Shown in pieces: positions 26,043 to 34,368 of a DNA stretch of 53,122 nucleotides. Below the pieces are notes generated by a model. The model did no database searches and was not told the DNA's origin. It worked only from the letters and a program-made list of their open reading frames with translations. Numbering within the stretch: the stretch's first letter is position 1; each line of letters begins with the position of its first letter. Location of the stretch: contig DASSJF010000079.1 in NCBI GenBank assembly GCA_035691305.1, forward strand, positions 1 to 53,122, written 5' to 3'. The DNA is from a bacterium (lineage in GTDB: Bacteria; Sysuimicrobiota; Sysuimicrobiia; Sysuimicrobiales; Segetimicrobiaceae). The position numbers were made by a program, and so were the translations under genes.

Positions 26043-27446
26043 TCACTGCTCGCAGGCGCGGACGACGGTCCCTATCGTCGAATCCCGATCGGCGCCGCCG
26101 CGGGCCGCGCCGGTCACCCACGTCGTCAGGTCCGCGAGCACGTCGCCCTTGCCGTCGAGACACTTGAAGAGCGCGATCGCCCGCTGGGTATCGATGCCGG
26201 CGTCCTGGGCCGCCGTCGCAAAGAGCGAGATCGAGTCGTAGAGGCCGGCCGCAAACCCGAGCCGGTAGTCGTCGCTGTTGCGCTTGAAATCCGACACGTG
26301 GGCGAAGAACGACCCCGGCGCGAAGGCCCGCTGGCACGCCCGCACGACGACGGCGACCACGGCCGTCGAGTCCGACGCGTCTTGGGCCGCCCCCGCGAGC
26401 CACGTACTCAGCTGCCCAAGCCGATCGCCCTTTTCGTCGATGCACTGGAAGAGGCCGACCGCGGCCGGACTGCTGAGCCCGGCGCCCTGCGCCGCGGCGG
26501 CGAACATCGACACCGCATCGTACATGCCGGCGGCGTAGCCCAGCCGGAACGGATCGGCGCTCGAGCGGAAATCGGCCACGTGTTCGAAGAACGACCGCGG
26601 CGTCCAGGCGGCGCCGGCGGCCGGCGGGGCGGCGGGACGTGGAGCCGCCGGAGCGGGCTGCCCGGGCGCGGGCTGGGCAGGCGCGGGTGCGGGCGGAGCC
26701 GCCGGGCGCGGCGGCGGCGTGCCGCCGGCCGCGGTGCGCACCCACTCTTCCCACGTCAGCTTCGCCGTATCGTTGAAGTAGGGCTTCACGTAGTTGATCG
26801 GGATGGCGCCGTTCAGGTTCTGCGCGTCGCGCACCCCGAACGCGTTGATGCCGATCACCTCGCCCTTCGTGTTGATGAGCGGGCCGCCGCTGGACCCGGG
26901 CGAGATCGGCGCCTGATGCTGGATGAAGCGATACCCGTTCTGCGGATCCAGCCGGATGCTCTCGACGATCCCCTCGGTCAACGTGAGCTCGAGCCCCTTG
27001 GGATTGCCGATGGCGATGACGCGATCGCCGACTTCGACCTTGTCGGAGTCTCCGACGGGGAGCGCCGGCAGGCCGGTGGCCTTGATGGTAATCACCGCGA
27101 AGTCTCGCCGCGGCTCGGCATAGATCACCCTGACGTCGGTGAACACATCGCCCCGCGGCACCTTGACGCGGATGTGAACGGCGCCCTGGTCCGGATCGAT
27201 CACGTGGTGATTCGTCACGATGACGCCGTTCGGCGAGACGAGAAAACCGCTGGCGAGCGACGTGGTTTTGCCGGAGGCGTCGACCTGGGTAATGAAGACC
27301 ACCGCCGGCGAGGCCTTGCGGTAGATCTCTTGAATCGAGGGGGCGGTGGGCGCCGCGGATGCGATCGGGACCGCGGACAGCGCCGCAACGAGACTCCAAG
27401 ACAAAAACGCCGCGAAGGAACGGCGCCGGTGCGGTAGACCGGTCAT
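26043..27446 (-). CDS. Secreted S1C trypsin-like protease with duplicated C-terminal domain
   Basis: A 467-aa HtrA-like serine protease. A signal peptide covers residues 1 to about 31. The protease domain has the triad His81 (VTNHHVID), Asp115 (RRDFAVI) and Ser186 (SPGSSGGPL). There is no PDZ domain. A Pro/Ala-rich linker (about 243-278) leads to two tandem repeats of about 86 residues (286-371 and 380-465). Each repeat has FF-HV-DF, RLG-AAG-YD, an LF-C-D-KGD motif and a terminal AC, so four cysteines are placed symmetrically (335/371 and 429/465). The repeat is not a domain I recognise. Start ATG 27446 with GGAGAGGG upstream. Confidence 0.87.
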   Translation of the reverse strand: MTGLPHRRRSFAAFLSWSLVAALSAVPIASAAPTAPSIQEIYRKASPAVVFITQVDASGKTTSLASGFLVSPNGVIVTNHHVIDPDQGAVHIRVKVPRGDVFTDVRVIYAEPRRDFAVITIKATGLPALPVGDSDKVEVGDRVIAIGNPKGLELTLTEGIVESIRLDPQNGYRFIQHQAPISPGSSGGPLINTKGEVIGINAFGVRDAQNLNGAIPINYVKPYFNDTAKLTWEEWVRTAAGGTPPPRPAAPPAPAPAQPAPGQPAPAAPRPAAPPAAGAAWTPRSFFEHVADFRSSADPFRLGYAAGMYDAVSMFAAAAQGAGLSSPAAVGLFQCIDEKGDRLGQLSTWLAGAAQDASDSTAVVAVVVRACQRAFAPGSFFAHVSDFKRNSDDYRLGFAAGLYDSISLFATAAQDAGIDTQRAIALFKCLDGKGDVLADLTTWVTGAARGGADRDSTIGTVVRACEQ

Positions 27447-27608
27447 TGTTTCCCTCTCCCCCCGGATACGAAATCCTTGCCGCGTCGGCGACTGCCGGTG
27501 GATCCTAATTACGGCCTCCAGAACTTCAATCCTCTGGCCCCGGACGGCTCGACGCTCATCAACAAATTGTACACCAAGACGATCAATACAATGACCACGC
27601 TCAAAGGG

Positions 27609-27635
27609 AAGACCGGCCGCCAGGCGGCCGGTCTT
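27609..27635 (-). terminator. Terminator hairpin after the DoxX gene
   Basis: A perfect 12-bp stem (AAGACCGGCCGC with its complement) and 3-nt loop lie 42 bp beyond the DoxX stop. Read on the minus strand it is followed by CCCTTTG; read on the plus strand by CTTG. The adjacent 27490-27600 stretch is markedly AT-richer than its surroundings and may hold the protease promoter. Confidence 0.6.
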
Positions 27636-27676
27636 CTTGTGCGGAAGGCGCTGCGCGGCGCCCGGGCCGCATCCGG

Positions 27677-28264
27677 TCAGGCGGGCAGTGGGTGCGTTCT
27701 CCTGACCGGGGCAAACAGCCGTCCGGGCCGTCCCGGAGTCCCGAGCAGCGGCAGTACGTAGAAATCCAAACCGATGTACCCCGCGGTCTTCCACGCCAGC
27801 ACCAGCCAGGTGGCGAGGATGAACAACATCGGGTTGGTGCTGACCGTTCCCGCCAGCAGGTAGTTGGCATTCATGAGACCGCCGAAGAACGCGGCGATCC
27901 CGGTGAACAACCCGAGCACGAGTCCGATGCCGACGGCGATTTCGCCCAGCGTAATCGCCCAGCTCCACGCAGCCGCGTGGGGGATAACGAAGTTACTCAA
28001 GAACGACGCGTACCAATGCGCGACGTTGGGATGCTCGCCCCCCGTCTTCGTCAGCGCGCCCTTCGCAAAGCCGCCAATCGCGACCCCGGCCTTCGAACCC
28101 GTCCAGGCGGGATTGCCCAGCTTCTCCGTCCCGGCGACCAGCCACTCATAGCCGGCATACAGCCGGACCAGCAGCCAGAACCACGCTATGCGGGTATCAC
28201 CGAACAGGAATTGCGCCACCGGCGGATCCTCGACGATCGTGCCGCGCACCAGGACCTTCGCCAT
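27677..28264 (-). CDS. DoxX/DoxD-family membrane protein
   Basis: A 195-aa protein with four membrane helices. Family segments are WFWLLVRLYAGYEWLVAGTEKL, WAITLGEIAVGIGLVLGLFTG, and FFGGLMNANYLLAGTVSTNP. The last is the NxNY-LAG motif seen in DoxX proteins related to the small subunit of thiosulfate:quinone oxidoreductase. A very strong ribosome site, GAGGAGGTGG, precedes the ATG. Its own promoter region carries the palindrome at 28283-28294. It differs from the shorter DoxX-like protein at 25348 and is not an obvious duplicate. Thiosulfate oxidation is possible but unsupported by neighbours. Confidence 0.86.
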   Translation of the reverse strand: MAKVLVRGTIVEDPPVAQFLFGDTRIAWFWLLVRLYAGYEWLVAGTEKLGNPAWTGSKAGVAIGGFAKGALTKTGGEHPNVAHWYASFLSNFVIPHAAAWSWAITLGEIAVGIGLVLGLFTGIAAFFGGLMNANYLLAGTVSTNPMLFILATWLVLAWKTAGYIGLDFYVLPLLGTPGRPGRLFAPVRRTHPLPA

Positions 28265-28282
28265 AATTCCACCTCCTCGCTA

Positions 28283-28294
28283 ACTGACTTCAGT
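28283..28294. promoter_or_regulatory. Palindrome upstream of the DoxX gene
   Basis: ACTGACTTCAGT has 5-bp arms ACTGA/TCAGT with a 2-bp centre. It lies 19 nt before the DoxX start and overlaps the likely leader or promoter. Many redox- or ligand-sensing repressors bind such short palindromes; no regulator gene adjoins. Confidence 0.35.
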
Positions 28295-28426
28295 CTACGG
28301 ACAGACGCCGCGGCGCGAATCGGGCGGGAGTCTGATTCGGCATCGGGCCGGAGGAGGAGCCGGTTCTAGTCCGCGGAGGCCGGCGTCACGATACGGTGCC
28401 GGCCTTAACGGTATAGTGATCGGAGG

Positions 28427-28969
28427 GTGAGCCGGCGAGAGCACCTTGGCGTCACAATCGAATGCGTGCGCGGCAACATCGCTGCGCAGGACGGCATCGA
28501 CGCGGTGGTCAATGCGGCCAACGGCGCGCTGCGAACCGGCGGCGGTGTCGCCGGCGCGATCCATCGGGCCGCCGGACCCGGGCTCGAGGCCGAATGCCGG
28601 CCGCTGGCCCCGATCCGCCCGGGGCAGGCCGTGATTACGGGCGGACACAACCTGCCGAACCGACACGTCATTCACTGCCTGGGGCCGGTCTACGGCCGGG
28701 ACGAGCCCGCGGATCGGCTGCTGGCCGCCTGCTACCGCAACGCGCTCGCCCTCGCGGAGCGGCACGGCCTCGCGTCGGTTGCGTTCCCGGCGATCTCAAC
28801 AGGCGTGTTCGGCTATCCGATGGAAGCCGCGGCGCGCGTCGCGCTGCGGACGGTGCTCGACGAGATCCCGAGACTGTCGTCGGTCAAATACATCCGGTTC
28901 GTGCTCTACGGGCCGTCCGACGCCACGGTCCACACGCGGGTGCTCGAGGAGCTGCTTCCCGTCGGCTGA
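28427..28969 (+). CDS. Macro domain protein (ADP-ribose hydrolase/binding)
   Basis: A 180-aa single macro domain. The ADP-ribose pocket is visible in IDAVVNAANGALRTGGGVAG with AIHRAAG, and in FPAISTGVFGYPMEAAARVA. These match MacroD-type deacetylases that remove ADP-ribose or O-acetyl-ADP-ribose. GTG start. A -10-like TATAGT (28412-28417) ends 9 nt before the GTG, while the only purine-rich ribosome-site-like sequence directly abuts it, so a leaderless transcript is likely. It is convergent with the sugar-catabolic island. Confidence 0.92.
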   Translation: MSRREHLGVTIECVRGNIAAQDGIDAVVNAANGALRTGGGVAGAIHRAAGPGLEAECRPLAPIRPGQAVITGGHNLPNRHVIHCLGPVYGRDEPADRLLAACYRNALALAERHGLASVAFPAISTGVFGYPMEAAARVALRTVLDEIPRLSSVKYIRFVLYGPSDATVHTRVLEELLPVG

Positions 28970-28981
28970 GGCGAACCTGTG

Positions 28982-29776
28982 TTAGGCGCCCTTCGACACG
29001 ACCCCCCAACGGCGCGCCCATGCGAGACCTTCGGCGGTCCCGGCCGCCGGCCGGTATTCCAGCCCGACCCAGCCGTCGTAGCGGATTTCGTCCAACAGCT
29101 CGAGCAGGTACGGGTAGTTGACTTCGCCGCGGTCGGGTTCGTGCCGGTCGGGCACGCCGGCGATCTGCACGTGCGCGTAGGCGCCGGCGAGTTTGCGGAT
29201 GTGCGTGGCGAGATCGCCCTCCATGATCTGGCAGTGGTAGAGATCGAGCTGGAGCTTGACGTTCGGCCGCCCGACCGCCTCGATCACCGCCATCGCCTCT
29301 CCGGTCGTATTCAAGAAATAGCCGGGCATGTCGCGCGTGTTGATGGGCTCGATCAGCACGGTGATGCCGTGCTCCGCGGCGAGGTCGGCGGCCCGCCGAA
29401 TATTGCCTGTGTAGACGGCGAGCCCTTCGGCGCGATCCCGTCCGGCCGGCCAGTTGCCGGCCATCGGATGGATGCGGCAGCAGTCCAGCGCCAGAGCGTA
29501 CTCAATCGCCCGTTTCAGACCGGCTTCGAATTCACGCTCGCGTCCGGGCAGGGCGGCCGTTCCGCGCTCACCCTTGGCCCAATCGCCCGGCGGCAGGTTG
29601 AACAGCGCCTGCGTCAGGCCGGCTCGTTTGAGCCGCGCCGCGACCTCTGCGGCCGGGAAGTCGTACGGGAAGAGGTACTCGACGCCGGTAAATCCCGCCG
29701 CCGCGGCCGTCTCGAACCGATCGAGGAAGCCGGCCTCCTGAAACATCATGGTGAGATTGGCCGCCAGCTTCGGCAT
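28982..29776 (-). CDS. hyi: Hydroxypyruvate isomerase family protein
   Basis: A 264-aa TIM-barrel isomerase that interconverts hydroxypyruvate and tartronate semialdehyde. Family segments are MPKLAANLTMMFQEAGFLDR, GVEYLFPYDFPAAEVAARL, FNLPPGDWAKGERG, and the metal/catalytic Glu in VLIEPINTRDMPGYFLN with QLDLYHCQIMEGDL. Length matches Hyi. The start at 29776 follows GGGGGGAG; a reading to 29965 adds unrelated residues. It is the last gene of the Grd-containing operon, 20 bp after another TIM-barrel isomerase, and would process a three-carbon product of sugar-acid breakdown. Confidence 0.88.
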   Translation of the reverse strand: MPKLAANLTMMFQEAGFLDRFETAAAAGFTGVEYLFPYDFPAAEVAARLKRAGLTQALFNLPPGDWAKGERGTAALPGREREFEAGLKRAIEYALALDCCRIHPMAGNWPAGRDRAEGLAVYTGNIRRAADLAAEHGITVLIEPINTRDMPGYFLNTTGEAMAVIEAVGRPNVKLQLDLYHCQIMEGDLATHIRKLAGAYAHVQIAGVPDRHEPDRGEVNYPYLLELLDEIRYDGWVGLEYRPAAGTAEGLAWARRWGVVSKGA

Positions 29777-29795
29777 TTGGGCTCCCCCCGTCCGG

Positions 29796-30581
29796 TCAGG
29801 CCGGCGTATCCGTGAGTCCGAGGCTCCGGAGATGCGCGAGGGCGCGCGGCACCGCCGTGCGTCCCGGCTCCTCACCCTCGTATTCGACAGAAACCGCGCC
29901 GCGGTAGCCGGCGGTGCGCAACAACTCGAGGGCTCCCGCGTTATCGATCCGGGCGTCGCGTCCATCCTCCCCCACTTGAGTGAATTTCGCGTGGACGTGG
30001 CGGGCCAGGCGCGCCGTGCGGACGATCGACGGCCGGCCGTCGATGAAGTTCCCCGTGTCGAGCAGGAGGCTGAGCGCCGGGCTGCCCACCGCGTCGAAGA
30101 TCGCCGCCACGTCGGCGGCGGTCTGCACGAAGCCGCCGTGGTTGTGGTTTTCCATAACCAGCGGCACCCCGGCCGCCTGGGCGCGGGCGCACACCGTCTT
30201 GAGCGACGCGATCATCGCGGGCCACCGCTCGGCGCGATCCCCTTCGGGCCAGCCCGCGAACGTCCGCAGGAACCGGCTCCCGAGATCCCGCGACACCTTC
30301 ATCCATTCGACCGTCCGGTCTTCCTCCGCGCGCCGCCGCGCCCCGTCGGTCAGGCCGAAGTTGTTCATGAGGGCAATGTTGACGATCTGGAGTCCCAGGC
30401 GCGAGGCGGCCGCCGTGAGCTCGTTGATCCGTGCCGCGGTCGGCCCGCCGATGTGCTTGTCCTCGAGTTCCACCGATCGCAGCCCCAATTCCTCGGCGCA
30501 CACCCGGAACCAGTCGGTCAGGCTCAAGCGCCCGCCGTTGATCTCCGGCGCGTACGATTCCGAACTGCACGAGAGATACAT
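29796..30581 (-). CDS. Sugar phosphate isomerase/epimerase (AP-endonuclease-2 fold)
   Basis: A 261-aa TIM barrel of the xylose-isomerase-like group (IolE/IolI/TIM_2). The metal-binding Glu and His/Asp residues appear in VPLVMENHNHGGFVQTA, LSLLLDTGNF, RHVHAKFTQVG and AVSVEYEGEE. The N-terminus LSCSSESYAPEINGGRLSLT is typical of sugar isomerases in inositol or keto-sugar pathways. AGGAGT precedes the ATG. It lies 4 bp after the Gfo/Idh gene and so is translationally coupled. The substrate is unknown; a keto-sugar or keto-sugar acid is likely from context. Confidence 0.88.
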   Translation of the reverse strand: MYLSCSSESYAPEINGGRLSLTDWFRVCAEELGLRSVELEDKHIGGPTAARINELTAAASRLGLQIVNIALMNNFGLTDGARRRAEEDRTVEWMKVSRDLGSRFLRTFAGWPEGDRAERWPAMIASLKTVCARAQAAGVPLVMENHNHGGFVQTAADVAAIFDAVGSPALSLLLDTGNFIDGRPSIVRTARLARHVHAKFTQVGEDGRDARIDNAGALELLRTAGYRGAVSVEYEGEEPGRTAVPRALAHLRSLGLTDTPA

Positions 30582-30584
30582 GGG

Positions 30585-31568
30585 CTACTCCTGAGGAACC
30601 GGGGTGGACACGCCGCCGGTTCGGATGCTGGTGTACGCGGCCTCGAGTACGGCGATGCTCTGAAGGGCCTCCGACACGCCGACCGGCGGCGCCGCCTGGG
30701 CCAGGCAGGCGTCGATGAACTCGCGGTCCTCGTCGACGTAACCCCACAGCGTCACGCGGTCCGGCGACGGCAGCTGCTCCCACGGCGCGTCGGCCGTCTC
30801 GCGCGTCGTGTACCGGACGCGGTCGAGGTCCTCCGAGACGAGCAGCGCGTGATCGCCGTACAGCTCCACGCGCTCCTGGGGCGCCGCCCACGACGCGTGT
30901 CCGCACGTGCTGAAGACGACCGGCCGGTCGCCGTGGCAGCGTAGCAGCATCGCGATGTCGTCGTAGTCGGGGTAGCAGCTGCGCCGGCCGAGCGCCGAGA
31001 CCTGCTCGACGGGGCCCACCAGCCACCCGACCATGTCGACGAGATGCACGGCGGTATCGTACATGAAGCCGCCGCAGATCTCGACGTTCGTGTACCAGCT
31101 CGGGGTCAGCATGTCGCCGTCGTTGATCTTCACGTTCGCGGAGTACGGGACAAACCCCGCGTCTACATGGGATTTCAGGAAACGGTACGACGGCGACCAG
31201 CGCCGGTTGAACCCCATCTGGTAGACCCGGCCGGAGCGCCGGACCCGCTCCGCGACCGTCCGTCCGTCGGCGAGCGTGGTCGCCATCGGCTTCTCGCAGA
31301 AGACGTGAAGCCCACGGTCGAGCGCGTCGAGCACGACCCGGGCGTGGAAGGCGTTCGGCAGCGTCACGAAGACCGCTTCCGCGCCGGCGTCGGCAAGGTC
31401 CCCGACGTCGCGGCACGGCTTCGCCCCGGCCTCGGCCGCCGCGGAGCGGGCGGCCTCCTCTGCCGCGTCGGCGACGCCCACCACCCGCACGCGGTCGTCG
31501 CGCGCGAGCGCCTCCAGGTGCCGGCGGCCCATCGCGCCGGCGCCGATCAACCCCACCTTCACGCCCAC
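30585..31568 (-). CDS. Gfo/Idh/MocA NAD(P)-dependent dehydrogenase
   Basis: A 327-aa oxidoreductase. The N-terminal Rossmann domain has GLIGAGAMGRRHLEAL, and the family's catalytic Lys lies in VFCEKPMATTLADG. The C-terminal half has the beta-sheet domain with GFMYDTAVHLVDMVGWL, whose conserved Asp-x-x-x-His supports sugar binding. It would oxidise or reduce a sugar, inositol or sugar acid. GTG start; a second GTG at 31562 would give an exact GTGA overlap with the alcohol dehydrogenase stop. Its N-terminus closely resembles the partial gene at 52993, suggesting paralogues at the two ends of the island. Confidence 0.92.
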   Translation of the reverse strand: MGVKVGLIGAGAMGRRHLEALARDDRVRVVGVADAAEEAARSAAAEAGAKPCRDVGDLADAGAEAVFVTLPNAFHARVVLDALDRGLHVFCEKPMATTLADGRTVAERVRRSGRVYQMGFNRRWSPSYRFLKSHVDAGFVPYSANVKINDGDMLTPSWYTNVEICGGFMYDTAVHLVDMVGWLVGPVEQVSALGRRSCYPDYDDIAMLLRCHGDRPVVFSTCGHASWAAPQERVELYGDHALLVSEDLDRVRYTTRETADAPWEQLPSPDRVTLWGYVDEDREFIDACLAQAAPPVGVSEALQSIAVLEAAYTSIRTGGVSTPVPQE

Positions 31569-32761
31569 GGTTCGATCACCACTTTCATTGAATCCGGCGC
31601 CATCGACTTGCGGACGGCCGCCTCAACCTGCTCGAGTGGGAACCGGTGCGAGACGAACCGGTCCAGCGGATAGTGCTTTCGGTAGCGCGCCATCTGCCGC
31701 AGGCTGGGTCCGTAGCTGCCCACTTCCTCGCCGCCGACGCCGAGCATGCGGACGCTCTTGGTGCAGAGGTGCCGGTGCGGATTGATGGGCACGTCGCCGA
31801 GGTCGGAGAAGTTGCCGGCCTCGACCAGGAGCCCGCCTACGCGGAGCATCTCGAGCGCCTCCGGGATCACCTGCGGGACCCCTGCGCACTCCACCACCAC
31901 GTCGGCGCCGCGGCCGTGGGTAAAACCGCGCACGGCTTCGAGGCGCTCGGCCGCGGTCAGCCGGCCGGCGTCCAGCACGTGGTCGGCGCCGAGCGCGCGC
32001 GCCATCTCCAGCCGGTACGGCGAAAGGTCCACCGCCGCGATGATCCCGGCGCCGAGCATCCGCGCCTTCATTAGAAAGCACATCCCGAGGGGCCCGGCGC
32101 CCAGCACGACCACCGTGTCGTCGAACAGAAACGGCACGTCGGGCACGGCCGACATCTGCTTGGCGCGGTCCAGCCCGACCGTCACCGCCATGACCTCGGT
32201 GAGCACGGCGATCTCGTCCGGCACCCCGTCGGGCACCCGCACGAGGAAACTGCCGGACACGACGTACAGGTACTCCGCCCACCCGCCGAATAGATGCGGG
32301 GCGTCCGCGGCGCTCATGTTGTTGCCGTAGTCCACCATCCGCTCGCAGAAGTAGTACGGGAATCCGCGACGACAGTAGTAGCACGTGCCGCACACGACGT
32401 TGGTGCCGACCACGACGCGGTCGCCGACCGCGAGGGGCGTCCCCTCGACGTCGCGGTAGGTTCCGTCGCCGCCGATCGCGGCGACCGTCCCGACGTTCTC
32501 GTGGCCTTGGATGATCGGGAACGGAATTTGGCGCGGCGCCGCCGTGCCGGCGTACTGCGTCGTGTAGCCCTGATACGTGTGCTTGTCGGTGCCGCAGATG
32601 CCGGACAGCCGCATTTTGACGAGCGCGCACCCCCGCTCCGGCTCCGGCAGCGGATACTCGCGAATCTCGTAGCGCCCGGGCGCGACCAGGGTCGCGGCCC
32701 GCACGCGGCCGTTCGCCGTCGCCGCGGGCGGGCGGGTCGGTCGCCCGGCGGCGGGCGTCAT
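31559..32761 (-). CDS. Zinc-dependent alcohol/polyol dehydrogenase
   Basis: A 400-aa medium-chain dehydrogenase. Catalytic zinc ligands are seen in LSGICGTDKHTY and IQGHENVGTVAAIG. The structural-zinc loop is visible as CGTCYYCRRGFPYYFCER, and the NAD-binding motif as VVVLGAGPLGMCFLMKARMLG. The nearest groups are sorbitol, threonine or L-gulonate dehydrogenases. ATG 32761 is chosen because it overlaps the enolase-family stop as ATGA; four further residues are possible from 32773. It sits between the dehydratase and Gfo/Idh genes, so it likely oxidises the hydroxyl of a sugar-acid intermediate. Confidence 0.92.
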   Translation of the reverse strand: MTPAAGRPTRPPAATANGRVRAATLVAPGRYEIREYPLPEPERGCALVKMRLSGICGTDKHTYQGYTTQYAGTAAPRQIPFPIIQGHENVGTVAAIGGDGTYRDVEGTPLAVGDRVVVGTNVVCGTCYYCRRGFPYYFCERMVDYGNNMSAADAPHLFGGWAEYLYVVSGSFLVRVPDGVPDEIAVLTEVMAVTVGLDRAKQMSAVPDVPFLFDDTVVVLGAGPLGMCFLMKARMLGAGIIAAVDLSPYRLEMARALGADHVLDAGRLTAAERLEAVRGFTHGRGADVVVECAGVPQVIPEALEMLRVGGLLVEAGNFSDLGDVPINPHRHLCTKSVRMLGVGGEEVGSYGPSLRQMARYRKHYPLDRFVSHRFPLEQVEAAVRKSMAPDSMKVVIEPWA

Positions 32762-33870
32762 TCGAAGATCCAATCCTGCAGTTCCACGCCGAGGCCGGGC
32801 CCCTGCGGAACCTGCACCATGCCGTTGTCGACGACCAGCGGCGTCTTCAGCGTTTGCTGGTAGACGGCCGCGGGGAACGCCGGGGGATCGTCCGGGAACT
32901 CGAAATAGGTGACGTTGGGAATCGCCGCGGCCAGGTGTAAGTTGGCCACCGTGCCGAGCGGGTCACCCCAGGTGTGCGGCGTCAGCTCCACGTTCATCGC
33001 CGCCGCCGCCGCCGCCAGCGCGCGCATGCGCAGCAACCCCTCACACAGCGTGACGTCCGGTTGCAACACGTCGTAACAGCCGTCGCGCAGGAGCCGGTCG
33101 AGCTCCGCATATCCTTGGTTGACCTCCCCCCCCGCGATCGGGACCGGGGACGCCTCGCGCAGGCGGCGCAGCTGCTCGTAGGCGTGCCGCGGCAGCGGCT
33201 CCTCGAGCCACGTCACGTCGTACTCCGCGAGCGCCCGCGCCGTGTCGAGCGCGCGGTGGTAGCTCCAGTGCGGACCCGGCAGCGGGGCGCCGTCCACGTC
33301 GGTCTGGTTGGCGTCGGCCATGATGGCCATGCCGCCGCCGACGGCCTTCCGCACCGCGGCGATCTGCGCGACGTCGCCGGCCAGCGTCTCGTTGTGGATC
33401 CGCAGCTTGATCGCGCGGTAGCCCTCGTCGCGCAGTCGCTTCGCGTCCTCGGCGCGCTGGGCCGGCGTGCGGTTCTGGCCGGTGGACGCGTAGGCCGGCA
33501 GCGCGTCGCGGCAGTTGCCGAGCAGCTTGTAGACCGGCAGACCGGCGACCTTACCCAGGATGTCCCACAGCGCGATCTCCACGAACCAGACCGCGGTGCC
33601 GAAGTACGGCCAGAGGTAGCGCAGCGTGCCGGCGTGTTTCTCGATCCGCAGCGGATCCTCGCCGACCAAGTACTGCGCAATCCGCGCGACGCACTGCTCC
33701 TCGGCGCCGTAGAACTCGTGGCCGGCGATGCCGTAGACCCCGGCGTCCGTGTCGATCCGCACGTACGCGAGGTGGATCGCCTCGACGATCTGGCCCGGCG
33801 CCCACGCCGGATGAAACGGCGCCGGCAGCGGAACGTCCACCTGGCGCGTCCGAACCTTCGTGATGCGCAT
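32758..33870 (-). CDS. Mandelate racemase/acid-sugar dehydratase (enolase superfamily)
   Basis: A 370-aa protein with the capping domain at the N-terminus and a TIM barrel beyond about residue 130. Catalytic and metal residues are visible: Lys155-x-Arg157 (AIKLRIHN), Asp186 (IMADANQT), Glu224 (WLEEPLP) and Glu249 (IAGGEVNQ). Asp272 and His299 (LTPHTWGDPLG) form the His-Asp dyad of the mandelate racemase subgroup. Most such enzymes dehydrate aldonates to 2-keto-3-deoxy acids. It lies 30 bp after grdA in the same operon, so its product or substrate is probably connected to the Grd-type reaction. Confidence 0.91.
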   Translation of the reverse strand: MRITKVRTRQVDVPLPAPFHPAWAPGQIVEAIHLAYVRIDTDAGVYGIAGHEFYGAEEQCVARIAQYLVGEDPLRIEKHAGTLRYLWPYFGTAVWFVEIALWDILGKVAGLPVYKLLGNCRDALPAYASTGQNRTPAQRAEDAKRLRDEGYRAIKLRIHNETLAGDVAQIAAVRKAVGGGMAIMADANQTDVDGAPLPGPHWSYHRALDTARALAEYDVTWLEEPLPRHAYEQLRRLREASPVPIAGGEVNQGYAELDRLLRDGCYDVLQPDVTLCEGLLRMRALAAAAAAMNVELTPHTWGDPLGTVANLHLAAAIPNVTYFEFPDDPPAFPAAVYQQTLKTPLVVDNGMVQVPQGPGLGVELQDWIFE

Positions 33871-33900
33871 GCCCGCCCCCGGGTACGGCGTCTCGGAGTG

Positions 33901-34368
33901 CTACGCACGCGGCCGGCCGCGCACGGTCGCGAGCGCCTCCTCGATACCGGGCTTATCCAGCACGAACGCCATGGGGCCGATCTGCTCGTCGTACACGCCG
34001 GCCGGAATGGCGTCCTTGACGCTCTCTTCGAGCACATGGTACACGGGGAGTCCCAACGGGACTCCGGCGAGCGGTCCGGCGTAGCTGGGGTCGCCGTCGG
34101 TCAGCGTGAGCGCGACCATGAGCGTGCTGGCGGCGTTCGGCGTGCCGAGCACCACCACCATCCGGTCGCGATCGCCGGCCTCGACGAGCTGCTGGATCCT
34201 CCCCTGCTCCTCCAGATCCATCGCGCCCGCCGACGTTCAGACGAAGCACTGCGTCGCGGCGTAGACGACCCGGCCGCCGGCGCTCTCGGCGCAGGCGGCG
34301 ATCGCTTGGGCCGGAATGCCGTCGCGTTCCCCGAGGGCGAGGACGAGCTTGCCGTGCAAATCGATCAT
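33901..34368 (-). CDS. grdA: Glycine reductase-type selenoprotein A (TGA = Sec44)
   Basis: A 155-aa selenoprotein. GrdA is the small carrier that accepts the substrate carbon chain as a selenoether in the reductase complex. Read through the in-frame TGA at 34237-34239, the protein gives VYAATQCFV-U-TSAGAMDLEEQG. This is the canonical GrdA redox motif CxxU with Sec at residue 44, its classical position. Downstream NGDP/AGPLAG-type text (DGDPSYAGPLAGVPLGLPVY) and length are normal. The ATG overlaps the grdC stop (ATGA). Treated as a stop, the TGA would leave two meaningless fragments. No clear SECIS stem is obvious; GGATC/GATCC arms 18-43 nt after the TGA are weak. Confidence 0.95.

Noticed and set aside
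27477-27761. Plus-strand 94-aa ORF over the AT-richer stretch after 27490
   Set aside because: It runs through the terminator hairpin and into the antisense of the DoxX gene. It has no ribosome site. The first 40 residues look somewhat protein-like, so it stays a weak possibility.
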